Source: a virus. Taken from it: a stretch of DNA of 64,000 nt. Positions within the stretch are counted from its first letter, which is position 1; each line of letters begins with the position of its first letter. The position numbers were made by a program, and so were the translations under genes. Where the stretch lies: positions 36,292 to 100,291 of IMG/VR virus record IMGVR_UViG_3300025141_000042, one strand, 5' to 3'. This document shows, one piece after another, positions 1 to 7,635 of the stretch. The notes under the pieces are model-generated. The model was not told where the DNA came from and did no database searches. It saw only the letters and a list, made by a program, of their open reading frames with translations.

Positions 1-232
1 ATCCCCGCGAGCGAAGGTTGTTTTTTTTTCGCTCGGAAGGGGAGACCTTCGCGAAGTATGCTTTTAATGAATCTACCCTAGCAAAGACCGGCGGAGTAAC
101 GAAAGGAAATACCGAATGTGCCAATTGAAAAAAGGAAGAGCAGAATAGAATGGCCGCAATCTTAAGTGCTACGCGGAAATGCTGGAAATACGATTCCCCA
201 ACTTCCTTTGGGTGTTTTGTGAAAATATTCAT
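1..232 (-). CDS. Small membrane protein resembling the DUF6356 family (3' end outside window)
   Basis: An open frame starts with ATG at 232 and runs off the left edge without a stop, about 77 codons so far. The N-terminus MNIFTKHPKEVGESYFQHF matches my memory of DUF6356-type proteins (FTxHPxxVGESYxxH). It is followed by a hydrophobic segment, about residues 24-44, and a second, less hydrophobic stretch rich in Pro, Phe and Val. The start lies 26 bases after the stop of the preceding gene, and AAGAGG directly abuts the ATG with a better-spaced GAAGGA further upstream. Function is unknown in this family; the membrane location is inferred. The stop codon cannot be seen. Confidence 0.6.
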   Translation of the reverse strand, partial: MNIFTKHPKEVGESYFQHFRVALKIAAILFCSSFFQLAHSVFPFVTPPVFARVDSLKAYFAKVSPSERKKNNLRSRG

Positions 233-257
233 CCTCTTTTTCAATCCTTCAAACTCT

Positions 258-431
258 TCAGAGTTTCTTTGCACTCTCAGCATCCACCGTCACCTTCCAG
301 GATGGACCCAGAACTACGACCTGATTTGCCTCTTCATGGATCTCAACAACTATGCCAACGCGGGTAGTCTCAGCAAAAGTGATCTGTACCATATCGCCCT
401 CCCGCAGTGGGGGTTCGTGTTCGTTGGGCAT
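258..431 (-). CDS. Small SH3-like (KOW-type) hypothetical protein
   Basis: A 57-residue protein starting MPNEHEPPLREGDMVQI. The pattern xxGDMVQI...GIVVEI...VVVLG is typical of a small five-stranded SH3-like barrel, seen again at 4293-4553 and 8623-8892. A longer open frame exists upstream, but it overlaps the preceding gene. The chosen ATG follows that gene's stop by four bases, though AAGGAG abuts it with no spacer. A second ATG eleven codons in has GGGAGG at better spacing, so the true start could be internal. No function is assigned. Confidence 0.5.
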   Translation of the reverse strand: MPNEHEPPLREGDMVQITFAETTRVGIVVEIHEEANQVVVLGPSWKVTVDAESAKKL

Positions 432-435
432 CTCC

Positions 436-681
436 TTAGTCGTCGGTTCCGAATTTCTCTTTAAGTTGATAAAAAATTCGAATGAAATTGAGATATACTG
501 CGAAACCATTGATGGCCAATAGTGCCGAAATGAATGTAACATGCATGATGCTGCCAGATCCATGCTCAAATAACATGAGAAGTATCTCAAGGGTCAAGAA
601 TGTGCAGAATAGACTTATTGCCAGCATAAGAAATGCCCATGGCAATCGAAGTTTTTCTGAATTTATAAATTTCTTAATCAT
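436..681 (-). CDS. Two-helix membrane protein, unknown function
   Basis: 81 residues with two strongly hydrophobic segments, about residues 15-37 and 46-68, separated by a short loop (EHGSGSIMH). The N-terminus is basic (MIKKFINSEKLR) and the tail is charged (KEKFGTDD). GAAGGAGAG lies about 11 bases before the ATG. The stop codon overlaps the purine run before the next gene, so the two are probably co-translated. Small two-helix phage proteins can be holins or exclusion proteins, but nothing here distinguishes these. Confidence 0.6.
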   Translation of the reverse strand: MIKKFINSEKLRLPWAFLMLAISLFCTFLTLEILLMLFEHGSGSIMHVTFISALLAINGFAVYLNFIRIFYQLKEKFGTDD

Positions 682-709
682 CTTTTTGTAACTCTCCTTC
701 TTGTGAACA

Positions 710-718
710 ATAAGTAGT
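710..718 (-). promoter_or_regulatory. ACTACTTAT element (candidate late promoter)
   Basis: The coding strand reads AAACTACTTATTG in the 40-base gap between 722-979 and 436-681, one of 13 same-oriented copies in this window. Its position before a membrane-protein gene fits promoter function, which is inferred. Confidence 0.4.
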
Positions 719-721
719 TTT

Positions 722-979
722 TCATTCTCCTAGAAGACCACTTATTCCCTTTTCGTTGTTGCGCTGCTCTCGCAGAAGTTCGTTGTGCCGATCCAGATCG
801 AAGTCTAGATCATCAAGGCACACGCTATAGTGGCCATCACCATAAATCGCTGCCAGTTCGTGCCAGCATCTGAGTGCTGGGTAGTTCTCACCAAACTTCT
901 CCTGAAAGATAATCGAACTTAAATCCGCGTAGTCTGGATGCTCCAGTACGACAGTGACTGTGTAATATGGGATTCCCAT
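722..979 (-). CDS. Hypothetical protein, 85 aa
   Basis: A soluble acidic protein starting MGIPYYTVTVVLEH, with a central FGENYPALRCWHELAA segment. AAGAGG sits eight bases before the ATG. The start overlaps the stop of the previous gene by one base (TAATG), so it is translationally coupled. I do not recognise the family. Confidence 0.6.
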   Translation of the reverse strand: MGIPYYTVTVVLEHPDYADLSSIIFQEKFGENYPALRCWHELAAIYGDGHYSVCLDDLDFDLDRHNELLREQRNNEKGISGLLGE

Positions 980-1221
980 TATTGTACCTCTTCTTGTTTC
1001 TTCTGCTTTCGCTCTTCTATAAGTTTCTTTGCCTCATCTACCATGCTATCCATATTGTTAGCATAGGGGATGACGCGACGATCAAAACTGAATATGTTTC
1101 TCTCTCCGTTTGAGAAGAAAAACTTTATAAGGTCATCTTCTGAAGAGAGGGGGCCCAGTGCCATCTCCTCTTTGCCCAGATAAGCGACCATTTCGTTAGT
1201 TTTATTTGCCTTCTTCGACAT
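979..1221 (-). CDS. Hypothetical protein, 80 aa
   Basis: A charged protein with a C-terminal helix very rich in Glu, Lys and Gln (DEAKKLIEERKQKKQEEVQ). The start at 1221 has AGGGAG at good spacing. Its first codons overlap the end of the small membrane ORF 1202-1333 in another frame. Family not recognised. Confidence 0.6.
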   Translation of the reverse strand: MSKKANKTNEMVAYLGKEEMALGPLSSEDDLIKFFFSNGERNIFSFDRRVIPYANNMDSMVDEAKKLIEERKQKKQEEVQ

Positions 1222-1333
1222 TCACAATACTCCCTGTTATTACTCTCTTCACTAAAATTGTGCCGGTATAGAGAATGGCAGCGTAGCAGTATGCTACGAG
1301 CATTATCTTCCTTGCTTTCTTTGCAATGGTCAT
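1202..1333 (-). CDS. Very small membrane protein, 43 aa
   Basis: The frame encodes MTIAKKARKIMLVAYCYAAI and continues to residue 43. A basic N-terminus precedes one hydrophobic segment, about residues 10-28. It fills the gap between 1342-1764 and 979-1221 and ends 20 bases inside the latter. A weak GAGG lies about 14 bases upstream, so start support is modest. A single-pass peptide is plausible; function unknown. Confidence 0.45.
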   Translation of the reverse strand: MTIAKKARKIMLVAYCYAAILYTGTILVKRVITGSIVNVEEGK

Positions 1334-1341
1334 AGCAGTGC

Positions 1342-1764
1342 CTAGACCTCGTTGCCGTCGTTCCAGTTAACCGAAATCCATCGATTCTTGCTGCTGTTAC
1401 TGGAGGTGATAAAGGTACCAGGAAGCAGTCTCCTGACCTCGATGAGCGTTGGGGCAAGGTACATCGCATCTAGAGGAGTCATATCATATTTGTAACTCCA
1501 GTCACCTGAATCTGCTGCCAAGAATACCCATTCTGCGATGATGGCACCAATCTGCTGTGCCTTCCTGTCAATCAACTTCTGACTCTCCGGAGAGATGTAG
1601 TTTTTTTGGTGCGTCTGAAGGGCGCGGGCCCTTCTGACCATCTTTTGCAACTCTTCCCTCTCTACAATATTTTCTCCGATACCTTCAGGTAAGTCGTGGA
1701 CCTCCTCTGGTTCGAAATCCACATACCCATCAAACAATTTGGTAGAATCACTTCCGCTAATCAT
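1342..1764 (-). CDS. Hypothetical protein, 140 aa
   Basis: Starts MISGSDSTKLFDGYVDFEPE, with AAAGG eight bases upstream. An upstream in-frame extension of 54 codons overlaps the previous gene and has low-complexity composition, so the internal ATG was chosen. The middle is a basic helix (MVRRARALQTHQKN). The C-terminal part holds WSYKYDMTPLDAMYLAPTLI. No family recognised. Confidence 0.55.
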   Translation of the reverse strand: MISGSDSTKLFDGYVDFEPEEVHDLPEGIGENIVEREELQKMVRRARALQTHQKNYISPESQKLIDRKAQQIGAIIAEWVFLAADSGDWSYKYDMTPLDAMYLAPTLIEVRRLLPGTFITSSNSSKNRWISVNWNDGNEV

Positions 1765-1768
1765 AATC

Positions 1769-2089
1769 TTAACCTTTCTGTGTTGTTTTGCTTCTCTTGT
1801 TGTGTTGAAACTTTTCCTCAATCCCCCGAAGACGTGCTCGCAAGTTTGCCGTAATCGTGAGCATTCGGCGGATTGATTTGGGCGTTTCAGTTGCCGCTGG
1901 AGTTGAACGAATAGCATTGAGATCATCTCTCAACTCTTGCGATTGCGCAAGTTCCACTATGTCCCTCAACTCTCCCTCTATGATGCCAATATTGTTCCCA
2001 TACAAGCGCTCATGGCCTGCGACGTTCACAGTAGCAGCATCTACTTCTTCTTTTATTATTTTTAGTAATCTCATCTTAGTGGTTGTCAT
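1769..2089 (-). CDS. Hypothetical helical protein, 106 aa
   Basis: A mostly helical charged protein (LLKIIKEEVDAA, IEGELRDIVELAQSQELRDD) with a basic C-terminal tail. AAGGAG lies seven bases before the ATG, and the start overlaps the lipoprotein stop upstream as ATGA. Probably a small coiled-coil cytoplasmic protein; family unknown. Confidence 0.6.
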   Translation of the reverse strand: MTTTKMRLLKIIKEEVDAATVNVAGHERLYGNNIGIIEGELRDIVELAQSQELRDDLNAIRSTPAATETPKSIRRMLTITANLRARLRGIEEKFQHNKRSKTTQKG

Positions 2090-2694
2090 TCGGAATCTCC
2101 TTCGTTGGATTCAATAATCATATCCCAGTGACCGGTTGCTTCATCATTGGCAGATGTCGTTGTGGTAAAATCTATGCGGCGGCCATTGGGGACACCTTCT
2201 AGTTCAGATATCCGAATTTCGGTACGACTTCCAATATCATCATACTCCCATTCTCCTGGCAGCCTGCCAGAGCAAACTATGGTACCGACATGGAATTCCC
2301 CGCTTGCATGCGCAGCAGACATAGAAGATCCCAGAAACCGATGAACTGCGCCTGGTGCGAGTTGATCGCTACCGAGTCCGCCATTCACTTGCAGGAGTGC
2401 CATCGCAGCACCAGAGGCTGTCGTGACATTGATCTCCACTTCAGCATATTCTTCATCGTTGAAACCCCTGACATAAGACGGTGTTGTATCTAGGGATGTC
2501 ACATCGCCGATATTGGCGCGCAGACTAGTGTCGAAAATATCCACGAAATGGTCACCTGAGTTAGAGTGGAAACCGTAGTCATAGTAACTCATCATGCTTG
2601 ATTGTTCTACGGTGTCATCGTATTCTCTTTGTGACAGGCATCCGGAAAAGACCATAAGGCCTATAACAGATAGCATAAATTTAAACTTTATCAT
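2086..2694 (-). CDS. Putative lipoprotein, 202 aa
   Basis: The chosen start gives MIKFKFMLSVIGLMVFSGC, a basic tip, hydrophobic core and Cys at residue 19, which looks like a type II signal peptide (lipobox-like FSGC). AGAGG lies five bases before this ATG. The much longer upstream reading lies over gene 2714-3022 and is a shadow. The mature part is beta-rich and hydrophilic, with several short Gly/Ser stretches. Likely exported and lipid-anchored; function unknown. Phage lipoproteins often act in superinfection exclusion, but that is only analogy here. Confidence 0.6.
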   Translation of the reverse strand: MIKFKFMLSVIGLMVFSGCLSQREYDDTVEQSSMMSYYDYGFHSNSGDHFVDIFDTSLRANIGDVTSLDTTPSYVRGFNDEEYAEVEINVTTASGAAMALLQVNGGLGSDQLAPGAVHRFLGSSMSAAHASGEFHVGTIVCSGRLPGEWEYDDIGSRTEIRISELEGVPNGRRIDFTTTTSANDEATGHWDMIIESNEGDSE

Positions 2695-2713
2695 AAAATC
2701 CTCTTTTTTTTCT

Positions 2714-3022
2714 CTACTGTATGTTCGAAGAGATATAGATTGCCCTTTTTGCAACGACATTGAATAAGAAGTCTGCATAACGATACTTGCCTGACTCTCC
2801 GACCTCAGATACATACTGCTTCCACATGACCCAGGCATCCATATAATCTTGCATTGTTGTGGATGCTTCAGTAAAGGGTAAGATCTTGCCCTCATCAGAC
2901 AACTCGTTAATGAGTTCTGCCATGTTCGCCATCGATTGTGTATTGAAGTCTCCATAATCATAATCATCATCATCGTATGTATGATAAGTGAAAGAACCAG
3001 AACTCTCATTGTTATCTGACAT
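2714..3022 (-). CDS. Acidic hypothetical protein, 102 aa
   Basis: Begins MSDNNESSGSFTYHTYDDDD: an acidic, Tyr/Asp-rich N-terminal third, then a helical region (MAELINELSDEGK, YMDAWVMWKQYV). GGAGG is nine bases from this ATG, against no site for the ATG nine codons upstream. An ACTATTTAC element lies 39 bases upstream. Family unknown. Confidence 0.6.
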   Translation of the reverse strand: MSDNNESSGSFTYHTYDDDDYDYGDFNTQSMANMAELINELSDEGKILPFTEASTTMQDYMDAWVMWKQYVSEVGESGKYRYADFLFNVVAKRAIYISSNIQ

Positions 3023-3060
3023 TCTTTTTTTCCCTCCGGAAGAAACCATTTTCTCTATTG

Positions 3061-3069
3061 GTAAATAGT
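3061..3069 (-). promoter_or_regulatory. ACTATTTAC element (candidate late promoter)
   Basis: Lies immediately after the stop of the VWA gene and 39 bases before the 102-aa gene, in the common orientation. Matches ACTAYTTA, ending in C. Confidence 0.4.
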
Positions 3070-3070
3070 T

Positions 3071-4291
3071 TCACTTAAGCACCAACACCCTTTCTTTTGT
3101 GGTAAAGTATGGAGCATGAGAACCGGCAGCATCAGTCACCCACACCCGCTGACACTTGGACGGACCTGGTTTGGGAGCATACATATCTGTCAAGATGATG
3201 TGTCCGTCAAAGTTATTTTCATTAACATATTTGGTGGGGGCATCAAAGTTTGTGCCACCGCGAAGAACCCTGACATTCTTTCGCCTCTCTCCGCGCTTCC
3301 AAACAAACACCTCCGATTCGAAAACCTGATCATCAAATGGTACCACAACAAATTCTGCTACCTTGGCCAACTCTGCCAGTTCAGCGAAGAACGTATCCAG
3401 CAGGGTGTCACTCACAGACCCAGACTGGTCAATACTGATTGCTATCCTTGCCTGTCGGCGCTTATTCTTACCGGGATGAATATAGGGATACCTCCGATTG
3501 ATATTCTTTATAGATGAGCGCTTGTTTACCACCTGTGAGGTTCTCACGAAGTATCTAAGGAGTTTTTTCCAGTCAAGGGTATGACCAATGATATTTTCCT
3601 TTATGTGCTCTCTCACTTGACGTGAGACCGAACCCCAGGAGTTTGTCTTATCACATTCCTCAGATGCCTTCTTGGTCATCTCCTTCAGTCTCTCTTTTGC
3701 AATCTCTTTTGTCTGTTGGTTGGCATCGCCCCAAGAATCATGGCTGTCAAATTGACCATTGCCTTCGCCTGGTTTGCCCTTCCCCTTTCCGTTGCCTTGT
3801 TCCTCCTGTTCCTCCCCTTCTCCTTCGCCTTCGGCGTGAGACTGTTGCGATTTCTTTTTGGGATCCTGCTCGCTCTTCAGCGCATCGTAGTACCATTCGG
3901 CCGTCATTAGGGGCGGGAATCGCTCGTAGTCTCCCTCTCCCGGTATGCAGCAACCTGGTGGCAGTTCGGTGCGGATATGCCAGTTGATTGCAAGGTCGGT
4001 GGCCACGTTCCAGAGCACACTCATCTTCCCTTCGGGGAGTCTATCTGTGATGTGCTCGAACACCAAATGGTAGAACTCATGCTTCAAGACTCCGCCCATC
4101 TCCTTCTCGGTAATGGACTCAAAATATTCAGGGTTATAGAGAAGTTCATAGTACCCAGTATGTTTGTTGATCATTACTCCAGCAGTGGGAACAGATCGAC
4201 TGACCTTCTTATCTATCCTTCGCGATAGTGCCGCAAAGAAAGGTTCATCCTGCAACAATCTATAGATGTGCTTGTTCAGATCGAATGTCAT
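3071..4291 (-). CDS. VWA / HExxH metallopeptidase-domain protein (DUF2201-like), partner of the MoxR ATPase
   Basis: 406 residues from MTFDLNKHIYRLLQDEPFFA (AGAAGGGG upstream of this ATG). The N-terminal domain carries a zinc-peptidase signature in LKHEFYHLVFEHI, about residues 86-98. A low-complexity linker rich in Gly, Glu, Gln and Lys follows, about residues 163-200. The C-terminal third is a VWA domain with the MIDAS motif DQSGS and a later ILTDMYAP strand. This layout is known from DUF2201-type proteins, usually encoded beside a MoxR AAA+ ATPase; here that gene is 5061-6149. The pair probably forms a metal-dependent remodelling or protease complex. Substrate unknown. Confidence 0.8.
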   Translation of the reverse strand: MTFDLNKHIYRLLQDEPFFAALSRRIDKKVSRSVPTAGVMINKHTGYYELLYNPEYFESITEKEMGGVLKHEFYHLVFEHITDRLPEGKMSVLWNVATDLAINWHIRTELPPGCCIPGEGDYERFPPLMTAEWYYDALKSEQDPKKKSQQSHAEGEGEGEEQEEQGNGKGKGKPGEGNGQFDSHDSWGDANQQTKEIAKERLKEMTKKASEECDKTNSWGSVSRQVREHIKENIIGHTLDWKKLLRYFVRTSQVVNKRSSIKNINRRYPYIHPGKNKRRQARIAISIDQSGSVSDTLLDTFFAELAELAKVAEFVVVPFDDQVFESEVFVWKRGERRKNVRVLRGGTNFDAPTKYVNENNFDGHIILTDMYAPKPGPSKCQRVWVTDAAGSHAPYFTTKERVLVLK

Positions 4292-4292
4292 G

Positions 4293-4553
4293 CTACCCCT
4301 TCTCTCTTTTTGAACGTGCGTCTCTGGTTTTGGGCGCCATCCTAATCCGCGCATCTCTAGGACTCACCAGACTTTCCCGATAACCGCCTGCATCGTTCAA
4401 CCACCAGACGCGATAATACACTTTAAAATCAGTGTCATCTATAGTAGATGAGTTGTTCCACTTTGTCTTTACCATAACCAAACCCAGTATTCCTGTCTCG
4501 CAGTTCTCAACCAGGTCTCCCACGCGGTAATTTCGCGAACTACGCTGGGGCAT
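4293..4553 (-). CDS. Small SH3-like hypothetical protein
   Basis: 86 residues from MPQRSSRNYRVGDLVEN. VGDLV...GILGLVMV...WWLNDAG indicates a small beta-barrel of the SH3/KOW kind. The tail is basic (TRDARSKREKG). It overlaps the preceding HExxH gene by 14 bases and ends one base before the VWA gene starts, so it belongs to the same operon. A longer upstream start is possible but lies inside the neighbour. Confidence 0.55.
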   Translation of the reverse strand: MPQRSSRNYRVGDLVENCETGILGLVMVKTKWNNSSTIDDTDFKVYYRVWWLNDAGGYRESLVSPRDARIRMAPKTRDARSKREKG

Positions 4554-5004
4554 TCCACTCTCGTTCTGATGCCCAATCAATATAGGACATGATACATTTA
4601 GCGGCACAGTTCTCGTATGCCCTTTCGTCTAGTTTTATCCCCAACCCCTCAGCAAGTTCTTTGCCGTTCTTCCATGCCTGCATCTCTTCATCCAGGAGTT
4701 GGACCCTGTAGGCATATGACTTGATAGGTTTGCCGGTGAGGTCTGATTTTGCTAACAGTTGATATTTCCCATAGCGGTAGGCGGCGCCGGAACCGACTTC
4801 GCGATTCATGGCATGCCCGATCTCATGTAAGAGGGTGAACATTTGGTTCTCGCCCGTCTGAGATTCGTTGATGATAATCAATCTATCCTCTGGCATATAC
4901 CTATCGCATTGGCCAGTGGCGAAAACAACAGTGATTTGCTTGACTTCTTTTGCCCATTTTACTAACTTATTAATGTTCTTGCTGTGCTTGTTCTTGTATG
5001 GCAT
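4540..5004 (-). CDS. Small zinc metallopeptidase-like protein (HEIGH motif)
   Basis: 154 residues from MPYKNKHSKNINKLVKWAKE. The motif FTLLHEIGHAMN, about residues 58-69, is a canonical HExxH zinc site of the kind found in ImmA/IrrE and related small metallopeptidases. The second half, EEMQAWKNGKELAEGLGI, resembles the helical part of such phage proteins. It sits between the MoxR ATPase and the VWA protein genes, so a joint role is likely. Substrate unknown. Start chosen for its position after the ATPase stop; upstream sequence is antisense-like shadow. Confidence 0.65.
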   Translation of the reverse strand: MPYKNKHSKNINKLVKWAKEVKQITVVFATGQCDRYMPEDRLIIINESQTGENQMFTLLHEIGHAMNREVGSGAAYRYGKYQLLAKSDLTGKPIKSYAYRVQLLDEEMQAWKNGKELAEGLGIKLDERAYENCAAKCIMSYIDWASEREWNAPA

Positions 5005-5060
5005 CGCAGTAACCTTCCTTTCTCTTGTTTCTTCTGTAATTCTTGGGTTGCTGATTGTCT

Positions 5061-6149
5061 CTATTCTTCTACAGTCTTCTGTACCAGGGATACAATGTGA
5101 TCTCCCACTCTTTTTCCATCTACCTCCGCACCGTGGAAATTTATAATATTGTCTCGGATGGCACATCTTCCGACAATTGAAAACAATTTCATTGCCATCT
5201 CTCCGGGGATTGTCACGAAGTATGCCGCCAAGTTATCCAATTGCTGGCTGCTTAACTCTGTTTCATCAAAGATCTTTGAATTCTCCATCTTCTCTATCAA
5301 TGCGCCATGCTTGTTGATATCAAATTCTTCTGTAAGTTTGATATCACCCTTGTCGAGGATATCATCGACAGTCACCATGCGGTCATGATTGATGTAGAAA
5401 TCACGGAAGGCAATTGCTGCTTCAAAACCAAGAAATCCTTGTGTGAGGGAGAACAACTCAGATTCACTGAGTTCTTCCCGCATAATGCGTATTGTCTCGC
5501 TGAATCTTACCCACGACCGGCGACTAGGGTATACCTTGCCCGGTTCATAGTTGCCACTGGCATGCTCAAGGTGGTTTCTATTCTCGTTGATAAAATCCCA
5601 AACGACCGGTTCTACTTTCTTGTCGGATGCCCAGGTAAGCCAATCCTCAACCGTGGGTTCTATATCGAATACCGTATAACGATCCAGTTCAGCAGGATCC
5701 ATTTCCCCAACCTGATACTCTGAAGAGTTTTCGCCGCCATTAACTGCGGCGACGATGACCGTATCCTCATGGAGGGTGTGCCCGTTTAATTTGCGAGAGT
5801 CAGTGAGTTCAAAGATGCCCTGTCTGACTTCTGGAGTTGCTCGATCAATCTCATCCAAGAATAAGAGGACTCCGCGATCACATGCTTCCTTGAACCAGTC
5901 TGGTGGGTTCCATCTTGTCACGGTTGCGCCCCTGGTGTTGTCGATAGATGGGAGACCCATGAGGTCACCCTCGGTCATCTGGGAGGCGCGACGCTCGATA
6001 ACACCACCAGTGTAGGGTAGATCCCCCTCTATTTGATATACTACCTCAGACTTGCCAATACCATGGCGGCCGCGAAGGATAATGGGGTATCTCGCTGCTA
6101 AGACATGAGGTGCTGCGAAAAGAAATGTTTTGAAATCGATTGCTGACAT
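5061..6149 (-). CDS. MoxR-type AAA+ ATPase
   Basis: 362 residues from MSAIDFKTFLFAAPHVLAAR (AAAGG upstream). Walker A is GRHGIGKS, about residues 28-35. Walker B is VLLFLDEIDRA, and a sensor-1-like VAAVNGG follows. EMDPAELDRYTVFDIEP matches the RxxF region after sensor 1 in MoxR proteins. The C-terminal part is helical with no membrane segment. MoxR ATPases pair with VWA proteins to remodel or load metal into targets; the VWA partner is 3071-4291 in the same operon. High confidence in family, none in target. Confidence 0.85.
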   Translation of the reverse strand: MSAIDFKTFLFAAPHVLAARYPIILRGRHGIGKSEVVYQIEGDLPYTGGVIERRASQMTEGDLMGLPSIDNTRGATVTRWNPPDWFKEACDRGVLLFLDEIDRATPEVRQGIFELTDSRKLNGHTLHEDTVIVAAVNGGENSSEYQVGEMDPAELDRYTVFDIEPTVEDWLTWASDKKVEPVVWDFINENRNHLEHASGNYEPGKVYPSRRSWVRFSETIRIMREELSESELFSLTQGFLGFEAAIAFRDFYINHDRMVTVDDILDKGDIKLTEEFDINKHGALIEKMENSKIFDETELSSQQLDNLAAYFVTIPGEMAMKLFSIVGRCAIRDNIINFHGAEVDGKRVGDHIVSLVQKTVEE

Positions 6150-6181
6150 ATTATTTTGCCTTTTGTTACTTCTGTTGCTAT

Positions 6182-6880
6182 CTAGGTCCACTCTTCGAGG
6201 ATCGTTGCTCTACACTCTCTATGCCCTCCAGCGGCAGAAAGGGTTTTGAAATAATCCCTAACATTCTGCCACCCCTCGAAGAGAGTAGATGCGTCATAAC
6301 CGCGCAAGAGGCGTGAAGTTGGCGCATATACCGGTGATGCGATTCTCCAATACCCACCAATCCGAGATTTTGCCAGTTCGCCATATTCTGCTTCTGTGAT
6401 CTTTTTAAGTTCTGGCATGTATCTAAAGACCTTCCCCTCAGAACACCACTCGCGCTTCAGTTCGTGGTTTGCAAACCTCACCTTCCAAACTGGCGGAGAA
6501 GGAATAGACAACCCAAAAGCGGTAGAGACTCCCCAACCACGACCATAGGAACCTGTCTCGATCTTAGGTTGGCCGAGGATGTGGACCTTGATCCAGCGCT
6601 TGCCCGGTTTGCGGAAGAAAAGCGCGTCCCATTCGAGTTCTGTGATTAACCCTAATGCTGTTGCTTCCTCTTTTCCCTGTACTGCCTGTATATATTCGAC
6701 AAGAGCACCCACTGCGAGGCCACGGGCATGAAGATCTTCTGACACCAACTGGATAAATTTGCTATTCATTTGCGCAAACTTGGCACCATGTTCTTTCAAT
6801 TCGGCACATGTGCGCCGATCATGATCGGTTGAGCGACAATAGGAGCATCTCCTAGGGTTTCGTTCTAAAGTTTGTGACAT
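6182..6880 (-). CDS. Hypothetical protein with N-terminal CCHC zinc knuckle
   Basis: 232 residues from MSQTLERNPRRCSYCRSTDH. CSYCRSTDHDRRTC fits C-x2-C-x4-H-x4-C exactly, the zinc knuckle known from retroviral nucleocapsids and eukaryotic RNA-binding proteins. The remainder is soluble and aromatic-rich (KRWIKVHILG, GSYGRGWGVSTAFGL), possibly beta-rich. AAGG lies nine bases before the ATG. Single-stranded nucleic-acid binding is inferred from the knuckle only. Confidence 0.65.
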   Translation of the reverse strand: MSQTLERNPRRCSYCRSTDHDRRTCAELKEHGAKFAQMNSKFIQLVSEDLHARGLAVGALVEYIQAVQGKEEATALGLITELEWDALFFRKPGKRWIKVHILGQPKIETGSYGRGWGVSTAFGLSIPSPPVWKVRFANHELKREWCSEGKVFRYMPELKKITEAEYGELAKSRIGGYWRIASPVYAPTSRLLRGYDASTLFEGWQNVRDYFKTLSAAGGHRECRATILEEWT

Positions 6881-6885
6881 TACGA

Positions 6886-7176
6886 TTAGGCCTTGCCAAT
6901 AATATAGTCCAAGACATTGCCGCTGTTGCCAGACAATCCGCCATACATGGTAGAAAACTCTAACCACTTTTGGCCAAATGAGGACGGTTCCCGGTATTTT
7001 ACAACTATCATAAACTCATCCGGATCGTATACAGAAAACAACTCATCAACTGCGGCGCGATCTTCTTCCTTAAAACTATAAGTTTCCACAAGTTTGGGAA
7101 GGGCAGCAGAAAGGAGATCCTCGATCCCCGAGTCTATATCAATCGGACTTGCTTTATACACTTTAACCATGATCAT
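6886..7176 (-). CDS. Hypothetical protein, 96 aa
   Basis: Starts MIMVKVYKASPIDIDSGIED, with GGGAG eight bases upstream and a strong sigma70 promoter just before it. A helical acidic N-terminal half precedes VYDPDEFMIVVKYREPSSFG. It is first in a unit leading into the zinc-knuckle and MoxR genes. Family unknown. ATG codons five codons earlier or two later are alternatives. Confidence 0.6.
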   Translation of the reverse strand: MIMVKVYKASPIDIDSGIEDLLSAALPKLVETYSFKEEDRAAVDELFSVYDPDEFMIVVKYREPSSFGQKWLEFSTMYGGLSGNSGNVLDYIIGKA

Positions 7177-7213
7177 AGTCTTTTCTCCCAATTCCTAATC
7201 TGATCTGTCATCC

Positions 7214-7242
7214 ATTATCGCAGAATAGAGATCATTTGTCAA
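7214..7242 (-). promoter_or_regulatory. Sigma70-type early promoter upstream of 7176
   Basis: TTGACA at 7242-7237, a 17-base spacer, and GATAAT at 7219-7214, reading toward gene 6886-7176. One of seven near-consensus host-type promoters in the window. Confidence 0.8.
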
Positions 7243-7274
7243 GTCTTTTGTGCGGAAACTTTAAGTGCCCGGAT

Positions 7275-7634
7275 CTATGATGTTTTCTTTTTGACACGTT
7301 TGGTGGCCACGCCTAAGTCCTTGTTATTGCTAGACTTCTTCGAAGTGCTTGATTTCTTTCGCTTTTTCTTGGGCGCAGCAACTTTCGTCTGTAAGTCCTT
7401 GATTTCTAACAACTCAATTTCTTTTGCCTTTAATTCCAATAAGATAGCATGATTGTTAGATTCCAAGACACTTATGCGATCCCTGTGATAGTTGACCAGA
7501 TCCTCTAAGGTATCAATCTGCTTTTTCTGTGATCGCAGTTCAGATATCAATTTATTAATCTCTTCGGGGCGATTCTTTTTTGCTCCCGCATGTAGTGATT
7601 CTCTTATTTTCTCTGCGTTTGTTTTTCTTCTCAT
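7275..7634 (-). CDS. Coiled-coil protein with Lys-rich tail
   Basis: 119 residues from MRRKTNAEKIRESLHAGAKK (GAAAGGA upstream). A long heptad-like helix runs about residues 22-80 (ISELRSQKKQIDTLEDLV, ISVLESNNHAILLELKAKE). The C-terminal tail is extremely basic (Lys, Arg, Ser, Thr). Probably a dimeric DNA- or RNA-associated protein, judged from composition only. Confidence 0.6.
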   Translation of the reverse strand: MRRKTNAEKIRESLHAGAKKNRPEEINKLISELRSQKKQIDTLEDLVNYHRDRISVLESNNHAILLELKAKEIELLEIKDLQTKVAAPKKKRKKSSTSKKSSNNKDLGVATKRVKKKTS

Positions 7635-7635
7635 G

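Noticed and set aside
150-464. Plus-strand ORF of 104 codons at the left edge
   Set aside because: It overlaps three better minus-strand genes, including the partial DUF6356-like one, and has no recognisable features.
1125-1469. Minus-strand ORF of 114 codons
   Set aside because: Overlaps 979-1221, 1202-1333 and 1342-1764, which have better starts and composition.
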